This document shows positions 48,568-60,308 of a stretch of 64,000 bases of DNA, in pieces. Both the position numbers and the translations under genes were made by a program. Source of the DNA: Amoebophrya sp. A120 (lineage: Eukaryota; Sar; Dinophyceae; Syndiniales; Amoebophryaceae). The first letter of the stretch is position 1, and every line of letters begins with the position of its first letter. The stretch is from NCBI GenBank assembly GCA_905178155.1, contig CAJINV010000001.1:11092311-11156310 (forward strand). The letters run 5' to 3'. The notes under the pieces are model-generated. The model had not been told where the DNA came from, did not search any database, and saw only the letters and a list, made by a program, of their open reading frames with translations.

Positions 48568-51500
48568 ATGAGTTGCCTTGATGCCTCCACCGAGGACCGC
48601 GGAATGTCGGTCCAATTTGGCGGATCGTCTGCGAGCTCGTCCTCGCACTGCGGCGGATCGACGTCCTCGTCATTAAGGACAAGTTGTAGTGCTCGAAGTA
48701 GGATGACCACGCAATCGCAAATAAAAACTCCGGGCGTAGCGTCCTCGTCGGCCAAAGGACCCGCTCGTATTGACCAGAGCATGGTGCGGACCAGGCGGGA
48801 AAAAATAAGACGAGGAGTCCGCGAAGACCGGAGGGCAGGCGCACGTCGGGCGGGGAGCGTGATCTCAGTTTCCGACACGAAGAACACTAGCTCTAGCACG
48901 GCGAGCTCGAGACCCTACCGTCGACGGATCTTTGCCGGGTGCGTCGCGCCTCTAGTTGCTTCAGGTGCCCTTTTGAACAAAAAACACGCAGGCTCGGGCG
49001 CGTCTCTGTGTCCTGCGGAAGAGGGCATCTGCGTCATAGATCCCGAAAGCAGCAAGGTGGTATTTTCGGCGCCAAAATGTGGAGCCTTCGGCGTGCAGTC
49101 CAAGTACACGATCCCCACGACTGGCGGCAGGTAAGACTCACTAGCATGAAAAGTGAATGTTGGTGATGATTGCTGCTATGAAAAGTGAATGTTGGTGGTC
49201 CATGTAGGTCAAAGATGATTGCTGCTATCATGCCTACCACGGCGCGGGCCAATATTTATACAAACGGATCTTCAAGAACAAATAAGCGATAGCGAAGGAA
49301 CTACGAAGCGAGGGAAGACCTCCGCGAGCTTGACGTGCGGAAAATATGTGATTGAAGATAAAAACAACAACGCAGCTCCGTCAGTAGTTTCGCAGAGGTG
49401 ATACCCGAGCCTGGTCATTTACTGCTCGAAGCCCGCACGTGTGACGCGTCGCACAGCTCCGATGCCTCCGCAGGAGAGTTGGTCAGTGCAGCGGCTCAAG
49501 GGAGTGGTGGCACAGCAACTTCCTCCGAGCTTGTCGCGGACGGCTTACCGGTCCTGAGTGGCTGTGCGTTTGCCAACTTGGATAAGCAGCTCCTGTACAA
49601 CAATCACCACCTGACGCTCCAAGGGTGTACTCCCAACAACGCTGCTATGGAAGCGTCAGGTTTGAAATCGTCAAAGTTGAAATAATTTGTAATGCATAAA
49701 ATGCATGACCTGAGGCACGTGCGTTGCAGAGTAGGCAAGTGAGGCCGATTGTAAGCCTGTTTGGGGTTACAGCTCGAGCTGCTGAAGTAGGATGAGGAAA
49801 TCGCTCTTCTTTGCCTAAACAGCATGACAAAGTGGATTTAGGGACCACCGAAGTTTGTCTTGCGCCACTTGGAAACTGGGTCCCAACTCGCATCCATTTT
49901 ATGCATGGCAAATTATTTCAACTTTGTCGATTTCAACTCTTACACATCCATAGCTGCCCCGAAAAGCCACACCGCCCAGTCCTCTACTAGCCTGGGCGCT
50001 CTGGCACTGCTTGAAAAAGAACACGGAGAGATTTCTAGGAGAAAGGGGGAGAATCACTATTTTGCGGCGTCACACCGACCCAGCGCACCAATGACCATTA
50101 GTTACCTGCAAACTTCGAAACAAAATCCCGCAGATGCGCCACAGCAGGTTTCTCTTTTTTATTTTTGATTCAAGGCCAGATAAGCATCAGGATTATAGCT
50201 GCCGCTTATTCCTCGTTGCCGAAAGAACTGTTTTGACTTTAGTACCTGTAGCTTGCTGGTGGTCTCTTGTCAGCTCCAGATCCACTGTTTCTCTCCTCCT
50301 CCGCAGACTTGTAATGCATTCAACTACCAAGGTCGTCTTCAAGGCACAAGGCTGCAAAATGTTTATCACTTTCGTGGGCGGCGTAACATCTGCAGTGGAA
50401 AACCTTGGAAATTCAACAGTTGAGGTAAATTCTGGTAGGATTTTCATTCTCGTTTGGTTGATGCCACGGTTTCCTCAGTGGCTTTGGCGCTTCTAGTTGT
50501 AGTTGTGCGTAGTTGCTTCAGATTGTTATTTGATATCATGAGACCTCCGAAAGAACCTTCGCTCTTCTTGTACGTAGTGGTATCGATAGATGATCTTGAC
50601 AACCAACATCAACCAACATTTACAATTGAGGACGACACTTTCGTTCGCAAAGAGCAGAATGTTGCGGCCTCGCAGTTATACACCCATGTACTGGTGTAGT
50701 CGTGATCAGCTATTGAATATAATCAGGTGAAGAACTGTGCTCGCACCGGACATCAGATGGACCAGTATGGCATTCTGGTGTCCGGCATCAACTGCGAGGC
50801 TATTGACCTGCAAACGCCAGAGCAGGCAAACGTGCGCACGGAGGGCAACTTCACGCTGACGCAATGCCAGAAAACCAGCGTGCTGCAGGGTCCAGACGTG
50901 GACATCACCGCCAACCCTGCTGTAGCAGCTGCAGCCGCCGGAGCCGCCGGAGCAGCGGCAGCCGCGGGTGGTGGAACGCCCACACCAGCTGCAGGCGGTG
51001 GTGGACCGGCGCTACCGACACTGAAGCAGGAGCCCGTTGTGATGAGCAATCCGGGCGGCGTGGTTGCGGTGCCGAGTCGCGAGCTGCCACCGCGGGAGGC
51101 GCCTGCTGGGGACCACCAGGAGGTCGCGCGGGGAACTCCGGTACCAACGCCCTCGTCCGGCGCGTCGTCGTCCGCGGCGACAACTAGCAGTGCCGTCGTG
51201 CCAACTGCTGCTACTTCAGCGACGCAGCGGACTAGGACACAGGGAAAGGAGATCGCCGCAGACGAGCTGAAGAAAGTTGTCGAGAGTGCGGCCGAGGAAC
51301 TCATGAAAGCAGCCCCAAGGAAGAAGGAAAGTACAACTTATTTTTGATGCGACAATCGTTGCATTTCTAATTATTCCAATTTCACGGTCAGGCTCAGGAG
51401 GTGGATTGTCTGCTAAACAAAAAATGCAGCTGCGTCCAAAGATTTTTTATCGCCTTGGTCTCTTGTCAGGTGGAAGTGGAACGGCAGTGGCGACAAGCTT

Positions 51501-51585
51501 TCTGCAAGAGCAAATGTTAGCTTCGGGGACAGCAGCACCATCACTAGGCGCACCGCAACCACTCGGGGCTGATGTGGGGTATTGA
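48568..51585 (+). CDS. type II or secreted protein with repeated beta-strand/Cys modules
   Basis: Exons are 48568-49130, about 49293-49397, 49457-49644, 49954-50147, 50332-50424, 50727-51330 and 51392-51585 (TGA); the sum is 647 codons with every phase matching. The start may instead be the ATG at 48781. A basic stretch precedes a hydrophobic segment (RRRIFAGCVAPLVASGALL), which suggests a signal anchor. The extracellular-type part repeats a beta-strand ending in Cys: VVFSAPKCG, LPVLSGC, HLTLQGC, VVFKAQGC, STVEVKNC, ILVSGINC and NFTLTQC, spaced 20-40 residues apart, reminiscent of beta-helix or beta-sandwich repeats. A Gly/Ala/Pro-rich low-complexity tail follows. It shares strand/Cys motifs with the next gene. 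No enzyme motif is seen. Confidence 0.62.
49645..49953 (+). other. introner-like intron with 59-bp terminal inverted repeats
   Basis: The left arm is 49645-49703 and the right arm 49895-49953, with about 51 of 59 positions complementary, starting CTATGGA and including TTGAAATCG and CAAAGTTGAAATAATTTG. Excision is in frame. GT-AG splicing from a GT inside the left arm (49656) to the same right end is also in frame and would add four residues. The flanking coding sequence is well supported on both sides. Confidence 0.75.
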
Positions 51586-52416
51586 ATGTCACTAAGTTTC
51601 ATGTTTGGACGAACTTATCTGCATTTTTACATCATAGGCTCCGCTCTGCAGAGAGCGACACTTATAACATCACTAGCCGAAGAAAAATTGCAAGAGAGAT
51701 GGCGCGCAACAAGCAGATGACTAGAGTCAATCGCAGATCATTTTTTTTTCGGAAAGTTCCGGGTCAGTTCTAAAATGAAGTTGTACAGGATGAGTGTATG
51801 CCTTCTGAACGCATTTCCATGTCGCGTCAATAGTTTCACACGCAACGTCGCCTCGCTGCTCTCACTTCAACGAATGTTTCATGCCATATCACACGACAAG
51901 CAGAAGCACGGTCAAGTTTGATTAGCTATGGATCTCTTCGATAGTAAGAATCAGAATGAGGATATTACGACACATGTTCAACATGGTGCGCTCCAAGAGC
52001 ATGTAGCACGACAGAAAAATCAGAAACAAGTACGAGGTGCCTCAGGGATACTTTTCTCTGCTGGCGGAAGCAAGTCTAGACTCTTGACCTCTCTGGGCTT
52101 GCGTGGAGTTGGTCTGTTCTCCCCTCATCGGGCCTCGCTTTCCTCTTACGAAGAAAATAAGTACAAATAGAACCGGGCCGGTTTTGGAGCACTTTGTGTT
52201 TGCTCGCCACATTCTTATTGACGATCATCCAATTTATTATCTCAACCAAGATCGTGCTTTCCTCTTGCTCACAGCTTCGTGTAGTACAAAAAAGTCTGTT
52301 GCTTTTCCCGTTCGACGTATCTGTGCTTCTGTAGTGACTATGAATGGTACTTGGAGGACTTGGTTAGAAGTGTTGTCGTCTCATTGATTCCAGTATGCTT
52401 GTTTTCGAAGTTTAGT
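51586..52416. other. intergenic region
   Basis: AT-rich, with no supported gene. It holds the 3' end of the upstream gene and presumably the promoter of the downstream one. Confidence 0.5.
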
Positions 52417-55400
52417 ATGGTTTTTTTCTTGATAATCCAATTTGTGTGCGCCTCGTTGCTCTTGCTCTCGTGGGTAGAAAATGACGTGCGTCTTGATTGT
52501 CTCACAATCCTTGCTCCTTGTAACCTCCAAACGAACACGACAGACTCGTCGGCGCGGCGCTGCTTCAGAATCTTCCGCAGTGGGATCTGACGGAAATTCG
52601 ACGCACTTTGCAGGAGATACGCCACGACGATGCGCCTCCATCAGCAACCGATAGGTTGACTAGAAAAACACCAAGCACGACAACCTCGTATAATCCGGCG
52701 CGGGAAATAAAAACGGCCGAGGCCAGCACCGGAATTCCGATACGGAGCGCGTTTAACATTGCGAGCAGACAAAGCGACCCAGGCAATGGGCAGAAAAATA
52801 AGGACGTCGACCCTATGGCCGGTGCGGCGTCGCAAATGCACCGTCCCGGAGCGGAGCCGGTCGCTCCTTCAGCGGTATCGAGTGCGCGGTCGCCTTCCGG
52901 CGCTGTTGTCACTTCCTTGCTGCAAGAGATGGCCTTGCAACTCGCGGCCATCGATCGCACGATGGATCAGCGAACGCAGGGCGAAGCCGCATCGGAGAGG
53001 ACGGGAGCAGAGACCAAAGAGGTGACATTCGCAGTAAAGATCGGGAATCGTGATAGCGCGGCTAGTGGCACCGGTGATAATGATCGCGACGAAACCACCG
53101 CAGCTGCGCCAACAGCCGCAAGCTTGGCAGAAAAAGCTCGAGAAATACTGGCAGAGCGCCGAAGTCAAGAAAATGGGAGAGAGGACGCCGACGCCGTCGA
53201 GGGTCGCAGTAGACTCGACGGGGCTAGTGACGACCAGGGAGAGGAACAAGCAGATGGTAGCTCCAGCAAAACAAATCAAGTACCACCTCCGCCAGGCGCA
53301 CCGGCCGCACAACCGGGAGCAGGTACGCCCACGGGAACCCCGGGAGGTCTTCCACCGATGCCGCCTCTGAGTGTTCCCTTGCCCATGCCACCAGTGGCCG
53401 GGCTAGTTGGAAGCACGCAACAGCCACCGACGCAAAGCGGCTCACAACCAGCGCCTGCAGGGGCGGGCGGGCCGGGTGCTCCGGCGAGCGGCAACAGCGC
53501 ACCGAGTCCGCCGAACACAAACGGCAACAGCAAACCCAATCCGGATTGTGACGACAAAGAACAGGACCCGGTGCCCGATTTTTGCAAAAGCGCCGCACTG
53601 GTCACGAATGCAAACGACAACGCGCAGACACCCCCGCAGACCGCACCATCGGGCGAAAATTGTGACGCAGCGCGCACGCGGTACCGCAAAGCATTGGCTG
53701 AAGCGGGCACTGCGATCGCTAACGCGGTTTGCCAGAACGGCAAGTTGTTCAAGACCGACGCGTTCAAGTACAGGTGCAACCAGAGTCCCTGCACCCAGGA
53801 CGACGACGCGGTTTGCTGCGACGGCGAGACGTCGAACTTCATGGACTTTGCGGTGATGGACCAGACCAAAGGGAAATTGGATTTCAGCTCGGGGAAGTGC
53901 GGGTCGATTACCGTCACGGGCGGGGACGTCAACCTGTCTGTGCCGAACCGCCCGGGCACGAAGGTGACCGCGTGGGACTGCCAGAGCACGGAGCACGACC
54001 CGTCTTCCGGGGGCACTGCACCGGACACGCTGGACATCACTGTACGTGGCTGCACCAAGGTCGAATCCGACCCGCCGGGAATACGTATTGCAAAAGCATC
54101 GCAGTAGTACGAAATTCGGAAGGATGCTGTGTTTATGGATAGAAACTTGAACTGAAGATGAAGAAGAATTGGCCTTGTATGAAATACTGCTGCTTGTTAT
54201 GTGACTGCCGCTTGTCTTTGACATGTACTGTCCCTGCAGCAATTCAAATTGCTACTATACCATTGAGCTCCTGTGCGATTGCGGCATTTTTGCAATGCAC
54301 AGGGGAACGACAACAACAATTTGGTGGAGAGCAACGACGGGAAGCACACGGTGAACATCATGGCGAAGGCATGCCAGGGCACTAAGATCGTCAGCGAGCA
54401 GCGGGAGAATACGGCGAACTGCAAGGAGGGCGACAACGTGAATAGTGTGGCCTGCAGCAACATGGGCCGCAGCCTGGGGTCATCCTGCACCTGCATGTGG
54501 CACGGAGTGGCGTACCCGGGCACATACCAGGCAAACGTGTCCGGGCAGACCTTCGACGCCGCCGCCGCGCCGCCGAAGCCGGTTCTGGGGATCAGCAAGG
54601 ACCCGCTGGCGTGCGTCTGCGCCATTACCGGCGACTTCGATCCGAAGCCGTTGCCGGGAGACATTACACCGTGGACGCCGACCGGGATGGGCTACTGCAC
54701 GGACGCGAAAAGTAGCCGGCTCTCTATCGTGCCGTTTCCGCGGGCCTCGGATAACATTCTGGCCTGTCAGTACCTTTGCCAGAACGACGAGACTTGTACC
54801 GGGATGGACTGGCGGGAGGGGTCGCGGGTCCAGACGGCCATGTGCGCGCTCGTTCTGGAGAAAACGGCGCAAGGCGCGGCCACGCAGGCAGACGGGAACG
54901 CGGCGTCGAGCGTCAGCTGCTACGTACGCCCCGGCCAGACGGTGGCTGCGCCTCTGATCCCAACTTCGGTGACAGCGACAACGACGGATGCTGGTGCAGC
55001 CGGCGCAGCGGCCGCGGCTTCCGCGGGCACTTCTGCGCTTCTGCAGTTGCAAGGTACTGCTTTTGGAGGGCAGACGCCAGCGGGGGGAACGTCTTCCTCT
55101 TACATGAAGATCGGACTCGGAAACCGCCCGTGCCAGAGCGAGCAAGCGGGCGCCGAAGTCACCTTCATTGACAAACCGGCGGCCAAGTCGCGGGACGATT
55201 GCTTCGCGGAGTGCGACAAGATGGGCGGCTCGTGTGTCGGCTTCGAGTGGTCCATTCCGACCGGCATCGCGGTGCCATCCTCTCTGGTTGCAACGCAGTG
55301 CCGGCTCGTATCTGCGCCAACCAGGCTCGCGACGCGCAGCGTGGAGGAGCCGGGCAGCGAATTCTTCAAGGAGTGCTTCATCAAGCCGAAAAACCCGATC

Positions 55401-57405
55401 GAGTCCTACAATGAGGTAGACATATGCATGGAGTTTATTCTGCAGCGGTTGCTTGTGTTTGTTGTACGTTCTTTTGATGTTGCGCGAGTTGGAATTGTTT
55501 ATGCGTTGGACAACAAAATGAAAATGCATGATCGTGATTAAGATCATTGACGTATCGACCTTCATCCAGGTGGGGTCTGGTGCATGCAAATCCGGTAGCG
55601 CGCCTTCGGAAGGCGGCGCAGCGCTGCAAGCCAGCCCGATGGGCTCCGGTCTCAGTTACTCCAATTGCGCGTTCCTTTGCCAAGGCGAGGCCCAGAGCGG
55701 TGGCGGTTGTCAGGGATTTGCATACGATTTTGTGCAGTGGACGTGCACGTTGTATTCTGGTGCATCAGCATTGATCGCGGCGGGAGACGCAGGAATCAGC
55801 GACCTCTCCTACTCAAAACCCTTCTGCTACTCGAGCCTCGTAGTTGTGACGGCTAGTCCCGCAGCAGCAGCAGCAACCGCCGCGGCTCAGCAGTTGGCAA
55901 CCACGCAAGCACCGACTGGCGCAGCAGTTGCCAGTGGCGCATTAGCGCCGACAGGAGCAGCTGGCGCTGCCGCACCAGGTCAACCACCCGTTGCTGCTGT
56001 GCCACCGGCCGCTGTTGCGGGTGTTCCACCAGCCGCCGCGCCACCTACGCCCGCATCTCCAGCAGGAGCAGCAGCCTCTTCCGTCCCTCCTGCCACACCA
56101 CCAGGCACGGTGCCACCAGCAGCCACGGCGCCAGCTTCTGCCATTAAGGCACTACAGGACGCCGGAATCATCCCTCCAGGCCTAGACGCGCAGGGCATTG
56201 CAGATATTTTGGCAAAAGTTTCGAATGGCGCAATCGCGAGCGGAGCTGCACCACCCGGTGGAGTTCCCGCACAGCCTGGCAATTCTTCGCAGAGCACAGT
56301 TGCGCCTCCGGGCGGCGTACCGGGTGGAGTTCTCCCGAGCCAGAACGCAACAATAACAGGAACAGCCACGACGACAGGGCCAGCGCTGCAAGGTAGTTCC
56401 GGCGCATCGGCATCAACAAGCGCGCCACCTGGGGCTGCTGGTGGTGCGGCCACTACCGTCGCACCAGGAGGAACGGCACCGCCAGGGTCATCATCAAACA
56501 CCACAGCAGGTAGCAGCACGGGCGTGGCACCAGCTGCAAATGCCAGTGCAGCAGGAGCAGTAGTTCCGGCAACTTCTGCCGCTGCTGCCAATGCAACTTC
56601 CACGACCACAGGAGCAGGAGCAGCCGCTGGTGCGGGTAATACCTCAGCCACGACCGCCGGAGGAAATGCAAATGTTACTGCCACGACGGCAGCGCCGCCG
56701 GCCGGCGGCGCTGTAAGCGGTACTAGTAACGCAACCGTTGATGCCAACAGCACCAGCCCCAGCAGCAAGAGCGCCGCACTCCTCGTGCGAGAAAGTCGGG
56801 AAGAGGACGGGGAGTTCCTCTCCACACCGAGTGGGCAGCAGGCAGACCGAATCTATGAGGAAGAAGGCAAGGACGAGCAAAATCTACCCGCAGACGAGGA
56901 GTTCGAGGGTCCCTCATCATCGAACCGGGCGTTTCTTTCCGACGTGGCGGAGGACGGGTCCGAATTGCCGCCGCCAGAAGAAGACCAGGAAAGGCCGCCC
57001 GCCCTGGGTGATTCGGTGATGCTGAGCGAACAGGGAGCGGAATCAGAGGACGTCCCAAGTGCTGATTTTCAAGACCATCAGTGGTTCGGCTCCGACGACG
57101 GCGTGGGCGACTCGTTGGGAGAGTTCCCCGACATACCCGCATCCGCGGCTTTCATTCAACAGCGAACTACCGCCAGATCCGCGGCGGAGGTGGAACAGCA
57201 GAGACCCCCGCGGGGACGTGGTTTTCGTGATGTTGATGACAATGAGTGGGCGTACGCGGACGCGGAGGCGCAACGAGAAAAGGATCAAGCGCTAGAGGCA
57301 GCAGATGCCCCGCCGACGCTCAGTAGCATCTTTGCCAAGTCGGAGCAGGTAAATCTCCAGGAACGGGCGCAGCTTCTGCGAGACATGCCCAGTGACGAAG
57401 CATAG
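52417..57405 (+). CDS. secreted protein with three PAN/Apple-like domains and a mucin-like region
   Basis: Exons are 52417-52469, 52544-54084, 54301-55415 and 55570-57405; the sum is 1,515 codons and phases match. Exon 1 plus the start of exon 2 give a textbook signal peptide (MVFFLIIQFVCASLLLLSLV, then GA). A disordered, Pro-rich stretch leads to a Cys-rich part (residues about 410-560) that shares KLDFSSGKCG and ITVRGC strand/Cys motifs with the preceding gene. Three PAN/Apple-like domains follow, each with six Cys around a CxxxC pair: ACQYLCQNDETC, DDCFAECDKMGGSC and SNCAFLCQGE...GGC. PAN/Apple domains bind protein or carbohydrate and are common in apicomplexan microneme adhesins. A long Ala/Thr/Gly/Pro tract with NAT/NTS sequons looks mucin-like, and the C-terminus is acidic. 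No membrane anchor is seen. Likely role: surface or secreted adhesion (inference). Confidence 0.75.
54085..54300 (+). other. TIR-bounded non-canonical intron (GT...AC)
   Basis: The left end is GTATTGCAAAAGCATCGCAG; the reverse complement of the right end is GTGCATTGCAAAAATGCCGC. AC borders both sides. Excision joins PPGI to QGNDNNN in frame and keeps the ITVRGC motif just upstream. A GT-AG alternative (donor in GTACGT near 54041, acceptor at 54302) is also in frame but would remove that conserved-looking Cys motif. Confidence 0.55.
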
Positions 57406-58915
57406 CGGGGGTGGCCGGAACTGCAAATATCTCTCAAGATGAACGCTGTGCATCTGGTAATTGATCGAAAAGCGCATGTGCAAATCTAGTAGAATATAGA
57501 ATTTAAGAATTGTATTTTGACATACAACTATACTTACAACAGCAGCTTTAGCTGCGGATTCAAGTACGCAAGTTTCAGTTTCAAGATTCGTTACATTATG
57601 ATGCGAAAAGCTTCTACGTATGCTGTTGCTGTCGCTGCGTAAAAGTCTCGCACGGTCATAAAGGCTAAGTTTTATGTTTCAGTTGCTCAACGCGGCGCAC
57701 AAGAAGCGACGTAGTTGCAGTGTGGAATTTTGTTGAGAGTTATGTCGTTCCAAGAAAAGCGTCACATTGAATCTACAAGGTAAAGAAACAGAAGAAATAC
57801 AGAAAGGAACTAACCAGTTTTGTAAGCGTAAACCTAAACGGGAAAACAGGAAAGCGAAAGTAGAAAGCAATCCCACTTTTGCTTGTTAACTTATGAAGAG
57901 TGAAAGATAACCTGGCTGCCACCAAGTGGTTTTTTTTTTCGTTTTTTCATCTCGTCTTTTTTTCATCTCCCAAATGCAACTGTATCAAGCAGGTAGAACA
58001 TCATGGAAGGAAATTTTTTATCATTGCGTGTCGTCTGATTTGAAGAATGCCTCTTCCGCCCGTTAAGTGTTGTCATGTACAGACAAGTGGGGATCGGATT
58101 TACAAAATGCAGATGGCAACGAACCACATATACTACAAGAATGCACATGGAGCCAGCGCTTAGATAGATCTAGAACCTCAAAATAATCGCAATGTACTTT
58201 ATGCCACTGTACATATAGAATTTTAGGGAACAACAACAAAAATAAATAGGAAAAGAACAAAAGTGCAAGAGTGAAAAGCACCCACTTATGCTGCACCAGT
58301 CAAGCCCATAATTGATGATAATGTTGTGTCTTCATCGCTCGTAGTCTTTCCTGCTCTGTGCAGTACAGTACCGTGCGCGGTGACGTTTGCTCCATCAGGG
58401 TGCAAGAACTGAAAATGGGATGGAGATTCTTTGTCGAAATCGCTCTTTGGCAGTAGACTCGAAATCGTACATGTCGTTTTTGGCGCATTCGTTTTCGTCG
58501 GATAAAACTGAGAGTTATGGAAAGTTTTTCTGAGAAGTGTTGTCGTCATCTCCTTCCTTTCGTTTGTTTCGTCGGCCGGTTTTGTTGAAGATTCACTGCT
58601 AGTGCTAATAGTTCTAATTCCACCGTTCTCGTTGCCGTGCTACCACGACCCGAATCCCAGTTTGAGTTTTCGCTGGCGGTAGTGCACACATCGCGTGCTC
58701 ACGATGCACATCGATGATCGTGCCACTTCGGAGACTTCGACTTCCATTTCCAGATATCCCCTGTTTTACTTCTTAGACTAGACGGACTTTGCCGAGCTCC
58801 AACTCGTCTCAGCAGCTGGCAAATAATTAGGTGGCTTTTTATTGCTACTGTCACTTTTAAAGCAGCACATCCACAGTCACAAAAGAACGAGAATCTAAAT
58901 ATCTCAAGCAAACCA
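57406..58915. other. intergenic region
   Basis: About 1.5 kb, AT-rich, with no open frame of note on either strand and no RNA gene I can recognise. Confidence 0.55.
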
Positions 58916-59572
58916 ATGGTTTTTGCGCATTTGCATAGCGGAACCGCATCTGGTTTTCTCGATGCCTTGTGGTCTTCACCAGAACAAGTTTCGTCCACAA
59001 CCTCCTCCCGTTCCTTTTCTACTTTCGCGACCATGCCCCCAAGACGAGTGAGGGTGAGTATCAGGACAAGAGAAACGAGCTTTTACGACGTTCCCGGTCC
59101 CGAGCAGGACATGGACTGGCGGCCCCCGATATTCGACCCACAGTTGAAATACTTCATTGACCTCGCACGGAACAACTTTGAAAAGGTCACGATGGCACGG
59201 AAGTCAGCGCAGATGGCCGCCCACATTGCGAACCTGGCGAGCACCGCCGCGATCGTCAAAAGCCACCAGCTCGTGTACGACATCAAGCATCAGAGTATCC
59301 GGCCAGAGAAGGAAACCCTTGACAGCGTGGCCCTGGACGAACTCGACGCCACCCGGCGGTGCGCAGACACGGGGTACTGTAGTCCCACGCCCGCGCAAGC
59401 GAAGATGTGGGACAAGTTTCTCGACGCCCGGGGATCCCATGCGGAGGAACCCGAGATCAACGCGGACACGATATCGGTACCAGGTGGTGCAGAAGATGCG
59501 GAAGCGGGAGGAGGTGCGGATGAGGCATCTGCACCAGAGCCCGTAGGGGAGGAGCAGGTGGTGCAAGTTTGA
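58916..59572 (+). CDS. small protein, possibly organelle-targeted, function unknown
   Basis: A single open exon. The ATG at 58916 gives 218 residues whose first 40 (ending SSRSFSTFATM) are low in acidic residues and rich in Ser/Thr, like a mitochondrial presequence with an RSFST-type cleavage site. The ATG at 59033 gives 179 residues (MPPRRVRVSIRTRETSFYD). The body has an aromatic patch (DMDWRPPIFDPQLKYFIDL), then a long amphipathic helix (ARKSAQMAAHIANLASTAA) and an acidic, Gly/Ala/Glu-rich tail. Codon use is GC-rich like neighbouring exons. I recognise no family. Confidence 0.6.
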   Translation: MVFAHLHSGTASGFLDALWSSPEQVSSTTSSRSFSTFATMPPRRVRVSIRTRETSFYDVPGPEQDMDWRPPIFDPQLKYFIDLARNNFEKVTMARKSAQMAAHIANLASTAAIVKSHQLVYDIKHQSIRPEKETLDSVALDELDATRRCADTGYCSPTPAQAKMWDKFLDARGSHAEEPEINADTISVPGGAEDAEAGGGADEASAPEPVGEEQVVQV

Positions 59573-60308
59573 GAGCTGGTCGGCTCGCGTTGCAGTGCGA
59601 TTGAGCGTCAAAATCAAGTTGCGAAGATGTAAAGCTCAAGGTGAAGAAGAAGATCACAAGAGGAAGAGCTGTTAGTGTTACCTATGCGTGTTGCTCCACA
59701 TGATTGAGTCTACACTGAAACGGTTTTTTCCAGCAGTGAACAAGGAGCAATTTAGACGGCCTATTTAGGCAGTGTTGGTACACTTTTCTTCTCCTGTTGC
59801 GCATTGATTTGCTCCCCGTCTCCGCGATGGTTCACCTGCGAGAGTGGGAGTGCGCTGTTTGTGCTCGTTCTTGTTTCTTACTGTGATCAGACTATTTTTT
59901 CAATTTCATGTTCAAGTTAGGAAAGAACAATCACGATCTGTCACTGTCTCGTTTCTATTGATCCAACTTCCAGAAGCGAGAGCGACAACCTTTCGACCTG
60001 TTTTTTACAGTGTGTTTGTCACTCAAACTCCATGCCAATTGCTTCGTTCAGATGTTCGCGTTATGTTGGGGACGATCTATGATCATTTACTTGATTCGGA
60101 TGAGCACGACTCTGATCAAACAGCATGAAGTTCCATGAGGACAAAAACAGATCAAACTACATCAACAGTATAGTGAATATGATTTCGATATAAAAGTTTC
60201 GATCTGTACAGCTCTATCTGCTACCAATAAATATTCCATTACCATTCGCATACCACGTTTGACCTGATTCATTTAGGGAATAATTGCAAGAACGGGGCAT
60301 CGCTCAGC
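59573..60308. other. intergenic region
   Basis: No supported gene. The open frame at 59844-60128 has intergenic-type composition. Confidence 0.5.

Noticed and set aside
57406-58915. tRNA, 5S rRNA or snRNA genes in the larger spacers
   Set aside because: I looked for cloverleaf signatures and U6-like boxes by eye and found none. A covariance-model scan would be needed to exclude them.
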